The position numbers were made by a program, and so were the translations under genes. A stretch of DNA of 64,000 nt, taken from contig NZ_KB892924.1 of the NCBI RefSeq assembly GCF_000373985.1, forward strand, positions 82 through 64,081, read 5' to 3'. Shown here piece by piece: positions 1 through 6,840 of the stretch. The stretch is from Desulfobacter curvatus DSM 3379. GTDB taxonomy: Bacteria; Desulfobacterota; Desulfobacteria; Desulfobacterales; Desulfobacteraceae. A model generated the notes under the pieces. It was given only the letters and a program-made list of their open reading frames with translations. It was not told where the DNA came from and ran no database searches. How positions within the stretch are numbered: the first letter of the stretch is position 1; the number at the start of each line of letters is the position of its first letter.

Positions 1-34
1 GGGAGACTGTGTGGGAGAGTAGAACGTCGCCGGA
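1..34 (+). rRNA. rrf: 5S ribosomal RNA, 3' end (partial)
   Basis: The first 34 bases match the conserved 3' third of bacterial 5S rRNA (the GGGAGAC ... GAGAGUAG ... GUCGCCGG pattern). The gene starts upstream of the window, so an rRNA operon ends here. An intrinsic terminator follows directly, which fits the end of the operon. Confidence 0.85.
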
Positions 35-44
35 TTATTTTTTT

Positions 45-83
45 AAAGGCTCTGATTCTCATAGCGATTATCAGGGCCTTTTT
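45..83 (+). terminator. Intrinsic terminator of the rRNA operon
   Basis: A 12-bp stem (45-56 with 70-81, one G-T pair) encloses a 13-base loop and runs into a T-rich tract. It lies ten bases after the 5S end. Confidence 0.8.
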
Positions 84-121
84 AATTTAGCTTGTATATT
101 TTTGATTTTTATATTTGAGCC

Positions 122-151
122 TTGACATTTTGTCTGATATCTAAGTATAAG
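122..151 (+). promoter_or_regulatory. Sigma70-type promoter of tRNA-Leu
   Basis: A perfect -35 box TTGACA (122-127) and a -10 box TATAAG (146-151) are separated by 18 bases. They end 27 bases before the tRNA gene. The tRNA therefore has its own promoter, separate from the rRNA operon that is terminated just upstream. Confidence 0.75.
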
Positions 152-178
152 AGTTGTCTAAATTAAAATTTTTGCGTC

Positions 179-263
179 GCCGAAGTGGTGGAACTGGTAG
201 ACACGCTAGACTTAGGATCTAGTGCCGCGAGGCGTGGAGGTTCAAGTCCTCTCTTCGGTACCA
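179..263 (+). tRNA. tRNA-Leu (anticodon TAG)
   Basis: An 85-nt class II tRNA with a complete cloverleaf: acceptor stem GCCGAAG paired with CTTCGGT (first pair G-U), A discriminator, encoded CCA, anticodon loop CTTAGGA with anticodon TAG, and a variable arm. Its 3' part from about 211 is duplicated at 6786-6840, showing that an element has integrated here. The present 3' end came with the element. The T-stem differs from the displaced copy at three bases, yet both versions still pair, so tRNA function is preserved. Confidence 0.95.
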
Positions 264-265
264 TA
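211..265 (+). repeat. attL: element-borne tRNA-Leu 3' end
   Basis: The left copy of the duplicated segment forms the 3' half of the intact tRNA gene, from the anticodon loop through CCA. It differs from attR at three positions, all in or next to the T-arm. The differences keep the T-stem paired (GGAGG/CCTCT here against GGGGG/CCCTT at attR). Confidence 0.85.
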
Positions 266-268
266 AGT

Positions 269-314
269 AAAAACAGGGGGTTAGCCAAATAGGTTGACTC
301 CCTGTTTTTGTTTT
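269..314 (+). terminator. Terminator supplied by the element downstream of tRNA-Leu
   Basis: An 18-bp stem (269-286 with 292-309, a few wobble or mismatched pairs) is followed by a T tract. It lies just inside the element, between the tRNA and the convergent integrase gene. It can stop tRNA transcription and, since the left arm is A-rich, probably also integrase transcription. Confidence 0.75.
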
Positions 315-334
315 GGGTAACACTTTGGGTAACA
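312..334 (+). repeat. Tandem 11-bp repeats near attL (candidate integrase arm sites)
   Basis: Two copies of TTTGGGTAACA lie at 312-322 and 324-334. A related inverted GGGTAACC is on the other strand at about 347-354. The same 11-mer occurs twice at the other end of the element (6611-6632). Short direct repeats at both ends are typical of arm-type binding sites of tyrosine integrases; this role is inferred. Confidence 0.6.
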
Positions 335-349
335 TTTTCCCAAATCTGG

Positions 350-1537
350 TTACCCTTCTTTTTCCTTGCCTTCCTTGCTGAACAACATTGATTCCATGCG
401 TTTGACAGCCTCTTCCTTCTCCTGTTCATCAACTGTATTGTACCTGTCAAACATTTCTCTGGTGGAATGGCCGGTAATATCCATTGTCACCGTGTCATGC
501 GCTCCGGCTTTTCTCATATACGTATTGAAGGTATGGCGCAGGTCATGCGGAGTGATTCCGTTTTTGGCATTCCGGCCGTAGGGAATGCCGGTGGCCTCAC
601 AAGCCTTTTTCAGACTGGCCCTAATACTTTTCAATGGCTTACCCCGAAATAGAAAAATATGATTGTCCTGCAATGACCTGGGGATCTTAACCAGATATTC
701 AAACAAGGTGTCAGGGATTGGCACCAACCGTTTTTCATTATCCTTGGTTTGATCTGCTTCAAGTTCAATTTTCCGAAGCTTTAAGTTTACCTGGTCCCAC
801 TTCAATGAAAGTATCTCACCCATGCGCATACCAGTGAAAAAGCCGGTAATAAAAATATTTCTGGCGTGAAGGGGTAGGGCGTCAATCAAGAGATTAAATT
901 CTTCAATGCTTAACACTCTATCCCTTGCATTGCTGCCATGTTTTAACATCTTGTTAATTTTTTTAAACGGTTTCAAGGAATCACCGGTCACCTTGTCATT
1001 GTCCCAGGCTTTGTTCACCATTCCCCGGGCCGCTCCTATTTCCTGATCAATGTACGAGTCAGACTTACCTTGATCTTTTCTTTGAATCTGGTAATTTTCC
1101 AGATCAACGGATTTCAAGTCTTTCACGAATCGATGACCGAATACGGAATTGAAAGAAGCCAGGTAGACCTTTAAGACATTGTAGTAGGCCAGTTTTTTTA
1201 GCCTGGGCAACTCAAGATACCATTCTGTTAATTCTTCAAAGGTCATAGTTGATTCCGGTAGCATATCAAACACCCGACCTTCCTTTTTTTGAGCTTTTCT
1301 TTTACCATCGGCGGCTTTGGCGTCTTCAATAGATATTCCAACGTATTCTTTCCGCTGTTTATACTTGGCTATCCGCTTTCCGTCTTTGATGGTGTGGCCG
1401 TCTGGAATGCGGAATTGAATCCAGTACTTTATTTTTTGAGATTTTTTGAATTGGATAAGATTAGCACCGCATTTGCATTTTTTATTCTTGATTGCCTGCT
1501 TAAGATTGCAGACCGGGCACTCTTGGAGAATTGCCAT
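350..1537 (-). CDS. int: Tyrosine recombinase/integrase of the element
   Basis: This 395-residue site-specific recombinase should catalyse integration at, and excision from, the tRNA-Leu gene next to it. All catalytic residues are visible: R238, K265, H331, R334 (HDLRHTF), H357 (TGHS) and the nucleophile Y366. The N-terminus has a zinc-ribbon-like CPVC (C7, C10) and CKC (C21, C23), followed by an arm-binding-type domain, a SAM-like core-binding domain (about 95-195) and the catalytic domain (about 205-390). The start is supported by a GGGAGG ribosome site four bases upstream of the ATG. The gene points toward attL with its stop 36 bases from the terminator. Length and residues suggest an intact enzyme. 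Confidence 0.93.
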   Translation of the reverse strand: MAILQECPVCNLKQAIKNKKCKCGANLIQFKKSQKIKYWIQFRIPDGHTIKDGKRIAKYKQRKEYVGISIEDAKAADGKRKAQKKEGRVFDMLPESTMTFEELTEWYLELPRLKKLAYYNVLKVYLASFNSVFGHRFVKDLKSVDLENYQIQRKDQGKSDSYIDQEIGAARGMVNKAWDNDKVTGDSLKPFKKINKMLKHGSNARDRVLSIEEFNLLIDALPLHARNIFITGFFTGMRMGEILSLKWDQVNLKLRKIELEADQTKDNEKRLVPIPDTLFEYLVKIPRSLQDNHIFLFRGKPLKSIRASLKKACEATGIPYGRNAKNGITPHDLRHTFNTYMRKAGAHDTVTMDITGHSTREMFDRYNTVDEQEKEEAVKRMESMLFSKEGKEKEG

Positions 1538-1559
1538 AAATACCTCCCTGGGGCCGGAA

Positions 1560-1787
1560 TTAACCGGCTTGATCTATTGCAATGTTCACTATGTTAAAAT
1601 ACAACCTGCCACATCGTTTTCTTGGCTTAACCGGAAAAGGGTGCGTGGCATTTTTCCGAAGGGCATTGTATATCGTCTGCACGTTTCGGAACCCATATGC
1701 TTGTGCTGTCTCCTCCACGGTTAATAAAGTCTTCCCAGGGAACTGTTTTTTCAATTCTTCCAATGTTAATTGAATAGCTGTTTCCAT
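1560..1787 (-). CDS. Excisionase-like helix-turn-helix protein
   Basis: A 75-residue basic protein with a MerR/Xis-type winged-helix pattern in its middle (LTVEETAQAYGF followed by TIYNALRK), ending shortly after the wing-like RLYFN. Small proteins of this kind next to a tyrosine integrase usually act as recombination directionality factors or as DNA-binding regulators. It sits 22 bases upstream of the integrase start, in the same direction. AAGGA eight bases before the ATG supports the start. The function is inferred from size, HTH pattern and position. Confidence 0.7.
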   Translation of the reverse strand: METAIQLTLEELKKQFPGKTLLTVEETAQAYGFRNVQTIYNALRKNATHPFPVKPRKRCGRLYFNIVNIAIDQAG

Positions 1788-1798
1788 TTATGATTTCC

Positions 1799-2068
1799 TT
1801 ATAATTTTTCTGAATTCAGTGGATAGTCCTCAACGATAGCCATGATTTTATTGAGGAAGCCATAATCCGGTTTTGTCTTAATTCCATGTTGCGAAAACTC
1901 ATATTCACAGAAAGAGATCATTGCGAGAGCTATATCATGGACCTTGGATATACGGCCTGACAGAAGACCACCATAATAAAATTTAGGATCTACCTTACCC
2001 GCCATTTTTTCGGTTGGCAGAACAACAACATTTTCATAGCGTGATTTACGACTTTGTGACGGTAACAT
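1799..2068 (-). CDS. Unknown 89-residue element protein
   Basis: I do not recognise a family. The protein is soluble, with a basic N-terminus, no membrane segment and no cysteine pairs beyond one Cys. It lies in a compact minus-strand row between Rep (10 bases upstream) and the HTH gene (11 bases downstream), so it is probably co-transcribed with the replication and recombination genes. An AGGAG site seven bases before the ATG supports translation. A role as an accessory replication or regulatory protein is possible but only inferred from location. Confidence 0.6.
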   Translation of the reverse strand: MLPSQSRKSRYENVVVLPTEKMAGKVDPKFYYGGLLSGRISKVHDIALAMISFCEYEFSQHGIKTKPDYGFLNKIMAIVEDYPLNSEKL

Positions 2069-2078
2069 GGCAAGGCTC

Positions 2079-3011
2079 CTATACTTTTTCGGTGATCAGC
2101 AAATTTTGAAGATGCCTTTGCAAAATTATCCGAAGTACATCTTTTTTAGGAACAATCCTTAACGCCCCCTGGTTTACAAACCCACAATACCCATGCCCCA
2201 GGTCATTATCAAAAGACACTTTTTCTTCGTGAATACCGTTGTCATCAACTCTTCCAATGTAGACTTCAACGGCAAGCCAGTTTGGTTTGTCTACCTTGAG
2301 CAGGGCATGTCGTGATGTGGTGAAGATTCTTTTCCGTTTCCCGGGTTTCTTAATGTCTTTGGTTATGTATTTGAGCATGTACCGGACAGCGTGTTTTTTA
2401 TCCCGAAATTTTATGCAATTAATTCTGACATAGCCCATGCCATAGATGCCGACCCATTTGTTTTCTATCGAATCAAGTATGTCTTTGGGGATTATGGCAT
2501 TGCCAGCCAGCAAAACATGAAAATGGGGTGTGCCGTCTTTCTGCAGTTCATTGACCCTGAAATAATGAAATTCACCGTACTGCTTTTTCAAGGCACGGAT
2601 GAGCTTATGAAAGCTTTCCGTCATGATGTCGTAAACGATTTCCGGATAAGACCATATTTTTTGATCTTTTGTGTCAGCTACATTTTGTTCTGAATCCTTG
2701 AGTTCATCCCGCTCACGTTTTTTGAGTAATTCCCGGTTGTGGCTTTCGACTATATCATGAAGTCGCTGCCTTTCTTCCTGACCGGCGAATGTAAGAGTCA
2801 AAAACTTTAGGCCATAACGGGGAACGGCATCTTGACCTATGGAGCCTTGAAGTATCCGCTTGTAAAGCCTCTTTAGCAAAATGGGTTGACAGAATTCACA
2901 TGTCCAAGAATTACAGCGGAGTGGCCCGGCAACGATTTTTTGCCCATCAATGGTGATTCCAGAGAAAGCACCAATACAGTTTGGGCATTTGGTAAGCTTC
3001 GGCTTTTCCAA
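2079..3011 (-). CDS. HUH-type rolling-circle replication initiator (Rep)
   Basis: This 310-residue protein has the three classical rolling-circle motifs in order: motif 1 FLTLTF (70-75), motif 2 with the metal-binding HFH (H163, H165) after GTP, and motif 3 with YITK (Y215 nucleophile candidate, K218). The N-terminus carries a zinc-finger-like set (C9, C12, C33, C38, C41). This layout is seen in Rep proteins of filamentous phages and small plasmids. It should nick a double-strand origin, probably in the repeat-rich stretch at 4041-4917. The start is an unusual TTG at 3011, chosen because a full AAGGAGG lies eight bases upstream and no nearby ATG fits. It heads the minus-strand row leading to the integrase. 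Confidence 0.85.
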   Translation of the reverse strand: MEKPKLTKCPNCIGAFSGITIDGQKIVAGPLRCNSWTCEFCQPILLKRLYKRILQGSIGQDAVPRYGLKFLTLTFAGQEERQRLHDIVESHNRELLKKRERDELKDSEQNVADTKDQKIWSYPEIVYDIMTESFHKLIRALKKQYGEFHYFRVNELQKDGTPHFHVLLAGNAIIPKDILDSIENKWVGIYGMGYVRINCIKFRDKKHAVRYMLKYITKDIKKPGKRKRIFTTSRHALLKVDKPNWLAVEVYIGRVDDNGIHEEKVSFDNDLGHGYCGFVNQGALRIVPKKDVLRIILQRHLQNLLITEKV

Positions 3012-3215
3012 AATAAAAACCTCCTTGAGATTTGAAAAACTATTAATGTTTTCAAATGTCCCAAAGAGGGTCTGGAAATTGACACGTCTTATGAAAATTT
3101 GTATAAAAGAAGTGTCTTGGGCTTAATGCTGTCTGGCATTTCTCCGGGACATTTTGCCCCCTGACATATGGCATCAGGTGTTCCCGCACCGTCAGACCGT
3201 CAGGGGGTTTTCTTT

Positions 3216-3602
3216 CTATTTCACGGTATCTTCCTTTTTAAATGGATTAATTCTAATACCAAAATCATCGTCTATTTCGATATGCCATTCTCCCGTTTTT
3301 AATTTTTTAATTTGACTTGGACTCATTTTAATATTTCGCAATTTTGAATCAGCCAACCTTAGAACCCGATGAGCAACCAAAATGTTGCAGTACTTGTTTT
3401 TTAAGTCCTCAACACTCGGTTTAAAATCATCTGAAAATTCCATTGTCCAAAAATCCATAATACGGTCAGCGGCAATACAGATCATTAGATCCACATAAGA
3501 AGACAAACTTAATCCAGTACCTTTGATGAATTCCTTTAAAATATCAACGCTTTCTATATCGAGGTATGCTGTATATCGTCCCTTACCCTGTTTTTTAGGC
3601 AT
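3216..3602 (-). CDS. Ribbon-helix-helix-like protein of the element
   Basis: 128 residues. The N-terminal 45 residues resemble a CopG/Arc ribbon-helix-helix DNA-binding unit: a short strand RYTAYLDIES, a helix, a GLSLSSYV turn, then a second helix. The C-terminal two thirds is acidic and unrecognised. AAAGGAG sits six bases before the ATG. It is divergent from the 101-residue gene at 3735, with an A+T-rich control region between them that contains an inverted repeat (3660-3678). It may therefore be a copy-number or autoregulatory repressor. Both family and role are moderately uncertain. Confidence 0.65.
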   Translation of the reverse strand: MPKKQGKGRYTAYLDIESVDILKEFIKGTGLSLSSYVDLMICIAADRIMDFWTMEFSDDFKPSVEDLKNKYCNILVAHRVLRLADSKLRNIKMSPSQIKKLKTGEWHIEIDDDFGIRINPFKKEDTVK

Positions 3603-3659
3603 GAGTTCTCCTTTATTTCTTTTAAACTAATATTTTTTTTAAAAAGCTGTCAATAATTA

Positions 3660-3678
3660 TTATGTTTTTTTAACATAA
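3660..3678. promoter_or_regulatory. Inverted repeat in the divergent control region
   Basis: TTATGTT and AACATAA are separated by five T residues, forming a perfect 7-bp dyad between the divergent 128- and 101-residue genes. The surroundings are almost pure A+T. The size and position suit an operator for the RHH-like protein; this is inference. Confidence 0.4.
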
Positions 3679-3734
3679 AAAATCTTATATGGTTTGGGGT
3701 ATGAATACGGAATAAATATTAAAAGGAAAATCCA

Positions 3735-4040
3735 ATGGCAGGAAAATCAGACTTTAAAGCTCTCAAAAGTCAAAACGGGAGATTAAGAAAAAAGTTAGAG
3801 GAAGCCGAAAAAAGAATCAAAGAATTAGAAAATTCAATCATAGAAATTGAAGAACTCAAACAACCAGAAAAGAAAAAAATCAAAGTTGGAAACTGGAACA
3901 TTGTAAAATCCGGTGGATATTATCGTGCCTATCAAAGGATTAAGGGAAAACTTCACGGCGTTTATGTGGGGAAAAAATTGAATGGAGCCAGAGCCAAAAT
4001 TGATGCTTGGGAAGCTAATTTTTTTGTTAAACAAAGTTAA
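3735..4040 (+). CDS. Small basic coiled-coil protein of the element
   Basis: 101 residues, the only plus-strand gene of the element. Residues 5-45 form a highly charged heptad-rich helix (coiled coil). The rest is a compact basic domain (GNWNIVKSGGYYRAYQRIKG ...) resembling the small strand-rich modules found in phage and plasmid proteins that bind DNA. AAGGA eight bases before the ATG supports the start. The stop codon overlaps the left arm of a 21-bp inverted repeat at 4026-4046. I cannot assign a function. An accessory protein acting at the adjacent repeats is an inference from position. Confidence 0.6.
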   Translation: MAGKSDFKALKSQNGRLRKKLEEAEKRIKELENSIIEIEELKQPEKKKIKVGNWNIVKSGGYYRAYQRIKGKLHGVYVGKKLNGARAKIDAWEANFFVKQS

Positions 4041-4179
4041 ACAAAATAAGAGCATTTAAGCCAATCACACAATACCAGAATTTCAAATTTAGAAAAGACT
4101 TGGAAACTTCAAAATGCTTGTAGGACGATGGTTTTAAGACCAGGAAAGACCATATTTTTTGTTTAACAATTTGTTTAAC
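4026..4179. repeat. Inverted pair of tandem GTTAAACAAA repeats
   Basis: Two tandem copies of GTTAAACAAA (4026-4035, 4036-4046) are matched on the other strand by two tandem copies of TTTGTTTAAC (about 4158-4167 and 4170-4179). The inverted arms of about 21 bp are spaced by 110 bp. Such iterated sites often bind Rep or a regulator. Confidence 0.6.
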
Positions 4180-4917
4180 AGTTAGCGATTTGGGGGGTAC
4201 ATGTTATATGGGCCTGTACCCGCACGCCGGACGCCCCGCGCTCCGCGCGTGGTCGTCTCGACGTGGAAGGGATGAGGCCAGCCGAAATATTATAAAAGTT
4301 CAGGTCTGATCTTTTAGATATGGCTTAATCCATACTCATGGAAAAGCATGTCCTTATGATATTAAAACCATATGATATTGGTATCATATTTATGGGTAAT
4401 GACGAAATGAGGGGTACATGTTATAGACAGAATCAAAACCGAAAACTTTCCAAGACCCGTGAAATTTTACACCTAAAATTCCCAGGGTGACAATTATTCT
4501 ATATTAATCAAGTTAAAAGGGCCTACGGCCTGGATTTGTTCTTTCCAAGAACCAAAACAGTTTCACGAAGGGGCGCGGGACGTATGCGGCTTATCCATCT
4601 ATAAAGTTGCGCCCCGTGGGAAATGCGTGGTTTATCGGCTACCGCCCTTCGGTTGCTGGGCTCATGAAATTACGTGATTTTCGCCGGATAAACTTTGTTC
4701 AACTGCTAAACATAATGGCCGGCGAGAAATCACGCAATTTAATGACCCTTTGGGGCCTCAAGGCCGGCAGGGCCAAGTTTTATAAAATATTTTTTCGATA
4801 GTAAGAATCATCACTTTTGTCACTGATAAACACCGGGGTTTAATCGGAGGCAGGAGTCTGTTCTATAAAATTGATTCTGGTGGATCATTGAATAGTAACG
4901 GAAATAATGCATTATCG
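4041..4917. other. Repeat-rich non-coding stretch (candidate replication origin)
   Basis: No convincing gene lies here. The stretch contains the right arm of the GTTAAACAAA inverted array, a 15-bp direct repeat GGGGTACATGTTATA at 4194-4208 and 4411-4425, a very G+C-rich patch (about 4211-4260) inside an A+T-rich element, and a 25-bp imperfect inverted repeat (4663-4687 with 4719-4744). With an HUH Rep in the same element, this is the obvious place for the double-strand origin, but no nick site can be named from sequence alone. A 64-codon frame at 4607-4801 runs across the inverted repeat and has no ribosome site. Confidence 0.5.
4663..4744. repeat. 25-bp imperfect inverted repeat
   Basis: The arms CATGAAATTACGTGATTT... 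(4663-4687) and its near complement (4719-4744) differ at two bases and one insertion, with a 31-base loop. On single-stranded DNA this would form a stable hairpin, as expected of a rolling-circle origin. Confidence 0.6.
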
Positions 4918-5229
4918 TTAGTCGGGTGGCGTTGAGGGGTCTTTTTGCAATGATTTGAATTTATAAAAAAGAAATCCCATAAACGCAATAAAGAGAACAT
5001 ACCCAACTCCACTTAAATTGGTGACAACGCCTCCATGATGAGAGCAAGCGCCCATCTTGCCAATACTTAGAGATTTCCAACCATCAGCACATATTTTGAT
5101 AGTTCCAATAGAATATGTGCAGCTTAAACAAAACAAATAAACGATCCAAGAGAGATATCCTTTCTTTTTATGAGGCTTGAGTATGACCAAAAATGATATA
5201 ATTATTGTAAGTAGATATAATAAATTCAT
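4918..5229 (-). CDS. Small membrane protein with a DUF3761-like CSHHGGV motif
   Basis: 103 residues when started at the ATG at 5229; a TTG four codons upstream is also open. Hydrophobic segments are visible at about 3-17, 28-42 and 76-93. Between the last two is C-x-DG ... GACSHHGGVV, the signature of the short DUF3761 domain found in many secreted or phage-encoded proteins. With this topology the Cys-rich loop would lie on one side of the membrane. The biochemical role of the domain is not known to me. It follows the 254-codon frame at 5277, separated by a 47-base gap with a hairpin, and is likely element cargo. Confidence 0.6.
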   Translation of the reverse strand: MNLLYLLTIIISFLVILKPHKKKGYLSWIVYLFCLSCTYSIGTIKICADGWKSLSIGKMGACSHHGGVVTNLSGVGYVLFIAFMGFLFYKFKSLQKDPSTPPD

Positions 5230-5252
5230 TGATTTTCTCAATTCCCATAACG

Positions 5253-5292
5253 TTGCTATTCAGCTGCGCGTTTTTTTTACGTCGGTTGAATA
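5253..5292. repeat. Hairpin between the two cargo membrane genes
   Basis: GCTATTCA (5253-5260) pairs with TGAATAGC (5286-5293 region), enclosing a loop with an eight-base T/A run. The right arm lies in the last codons of the gene starting at 6023. It could be a weak terminator or an mRNA processing signal. Confidence 0.35.
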
Positions 5293-6023
5293 GCAGTATG
5301 AGCAGTTTGATCGATATCTGATCCTAATACTTCTCTTAATTTATTAGTTAAATATTTCTTATGGATCAAGTAATCATCTTCAAGTATGGTTTGATATTCT
5401 GACTTTATTGATGGAAGAATAGAATAGTTTTTTTGTTGAAAATGGCTTTGAAATGTATCCATTACTTTTTTTGTACCGATAATAAACGAATCAATTGTTC
5501 GATATAATTCTGTAAATAATTGATTATCAAAGTATATTGCATAAAAAGAAAGGTTATTCATCGCTCTTGTCGAAGCAATATTGAATTTATTTGTTAATTC
5601 ATTATTTATTTTAAGAGCCTTGTTCTCAATATCTTTATCCAAAGGATTAAGATCTCCAAGCTGTTCATTCAAAAGCAACCCTGAATATTCCAACTCAAAA
5701 AGGTTAAAATACAAATTTTTAATTGCCTCAGCACGGTCAGAATCAATTCTTGAAAATTTTGTATTTCGGATGTGATTAATCATGGAAAGCCTGGAATTAT
5801 GATCAGTTGCCGCAATTTGTAAATCTGCTTTAAGTTTTTCAATAGTTACATCTGAGTCAAATTTTAATTTGTTTTTGTAATTTTCAAGTTTTAAATCGTA
5901 CTCGTTTTTAATCGCATTTTTTAAGCGCTCAGAAATAATAGACTTACTTAGAAATATAAGCCCAGCAGTTAATAGGCCACTTATTGTTACAGATGAAATT
6001 GTAGATAAAATTATATCGCTCAT
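5277..6023 (-). CDS. Membrane-anchored coiled-coil protein, unknown function (element cargo)
   Basis: 248 residues. An N-terminal transmembrane helix (about residues 2-26 after the ATG) is followed by a long charged helix predicted to be coiled coil (about 28-75), then a mostly helical cytoplasmic domain with no recognised motif. The ATG at 6023 is preferred to the TTG at 6041 because AGGAGA lies six bases upstream of it. This one-helix-plus-coiled-coil design is common among accessory proteins of mobile elements, some of which are involved in phage exclusion. No such role can be shown here. Base composition is strongly A+T rich, unlike the chromosomal genes. Confidence 0.6.
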   Translation of the reverse strand: MSDIILSTISSVTISGLLTAGLIFLSKSIISERLKNAIKNEYDLKLENYKNKLKFDSDVTIEKLKADLQIAATDHNSRLSMINHIRNTKFSRIDSDRAEAIKNLYFNLFELEYSGLLLNEQLGDLNPLDKDIENKALKINNELTNKFNIASTRAMNNLSFYAIYFDNQLFTELYRTIDSFIIGTKKVMDTFQSHFQQKNYSILPSIKSEYQTILEDDYLIHKKYLTNKLREVLGSDIDQTAHTAIQPT

Positions 6024-6251
6024 ACTTTCTCCTGCTAACAATTGAACATACAGAAAGCCTATATGGTAATAAGCAGATGAATTCTACCTGTTCGTTTTCA
6101 GGTGGAACGGTTTAAAGCAAAAATTCAAACTTGTTAAAGTTTAAATCATTCTGGACAAAGAAAGGCAAGACTAAATTTAATATATTAAAAAACATCCCTG
6201 GATCTGTCAGGATCAGCCGTTTATTTTGATTAAACATTCTATTAAGTTTGA

Positions 6252-6527
6252 TTAGCGAAAAACGATTTCATTAGCGCTGCATGGCCGGACAAGTATATAA
6301 TTCATATAACTACATATGCCGTGTTTGTGAATTCTTAATCCGTCCTTTTCAGGGGTTATTGTATATTTTTCACCGTTGTGTTCAATTGAAATACAATCGG
6401 TTTTTTTAAATAGGGGGTTGTCATTTCCGGTCTCGACAACCCCCATTTCTTCACCGTCGTGTTCAATCGAAATACGATCAGTTGTCTTTGATATATTTTT
6501 GTCATTTCCGATTCCAACAATCTTCAT
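6252..6527 (-). CDS. Small protein with an internal sequence duplication
   Basis: 91 residues from the ATG at 6527, chosen because GGAGAAAGA lies directly upstream. A longer frame up to 6653 would run through the TTTGGGTAACA arm repeats and is rejected. Two similar units follow each other: residues about 3-26 and 30-55, each with a GND segment followed by a D-x-ISIEH(D/N)GE strand pair, suggesting two beta-hairpins. The C-terminus has a CSYMNYILVRPC cysteine pair. No family is recognised. It is the last element gene before attR. Confidence 0.5.
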   Translation of the reverse strand: MKIVGIGNDKNISKTTDRISIEHDGEEMGVVETGNDNPLFKKTDCISIEHNGEKYTITPEKDGLRIHKHGICSYMNYILVRPCSANEIVFR

Positions 6528-6610
6528 TCTTTCTCCAATCCCTCCTGGCTGGCGGGGAATAAACCTTATAGAATTGACTTTCTGAAAGCCTGATAAATAA
6601 ACAAAAAGAA

Positions 6611-6632
6611 TTTGGGTAACATTTGGGTAACA
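6611..6632 (+). repeat. Tandem 11-bp repeats near attR (candidate integrase arm sites)
   Basis: Two adjacent copies of TTTGGGTAACA (6611-6621 and 6622-6632) match the pair at 312-334 and have the same orientation. They lie upstream of the 91-residue gene and about 155 bases from attR. Confidence 0.6.
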
Positions 6633-6785
6633 TTCTCCCCAAAAGATCTTCATTCTTAGGACTTTTTGTTGATTTTTGCAAGACGTTGCAAGTGATGCTT
6701 AATTGACTGAAATTAATTGAAATATGAACATGTTTTTAGTTGTAGGTCTTTGTTGTAACTCGTTGTTTTTTAACCTTATTTTACG

Positions 6786-6840
6786 CTTAGGATCTAGTGC
6801 CGCGAGGCGTGGGGGTTCAAGTCCCTTCTTCGGTACCATA
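6786..6840 (+). repeat. attR: displaced 3' end of the original tRNA-Leu
   Basis: The right copy starts at the anticodon loop and runs through CCA. It lacks the 5' half of a tRNA and cannot be one. It is followed eight bases later by a strong terminator that must originally have belonged to the tRNA gene. Confidence 0.85.

Larger units (their letters stand above)
211..6840. mobile_element. Integrative element in tRNA-Leu with HUH Rep and tyrosine integrase
   Basis: The element is bounded by a 55-bp imperfect direct repeat of the tRNA 3' end (52 of 55 identical, first 27 bases identical). It holds, from attL: integrase, excisionase-like HTH, an 89-residue protein, HUH Rep, an RHH-like protein (all minus strand), a divergent 101-residue gene, a repeat-rich non-coding stretch, and three minus-strand cargo genes. 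It is visibly more A+T rich than the core genome around it. No capsid, Zot-like, type IV secretion or separate relaxase gene is present. It may be a small rolling-circle replicating integrative element, a phage satellite, or a remnant. The exact crossover lies within the identical core 211-237 / 6786-6812. Confidence 0.85.

Noticed and set aside
163..450. 95-codon minus-strand frame over the tRNA-Leu gene
   Set aside because: It is antisense to a tRNA and att site and overlaps the integrase end; no ribosome site.
4607..4801. 64-codon plus-strand frame
   Set aside because: It runs through the 25-bp inverted repeat, has no ribosome site and no protein-like composition.
5227..6050. Cassette-like layout with TAAC/CGTTAT core-like sequences flanking the 254-codon frame, suggesting integron attC sites
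   Set aside because: The flanking sequences do not satisfy paired RYYYAAC and GTTRRRY cores, and the palindrome is too short with a homopolymer loop. No integron integrase is present.
6528..6653. N-terminal extension (42 codons) of the gene ending at 6252
   Set aside because: It would translate the arm-type repeats; a clear ribosome site precedes the internal ATG at 6527.
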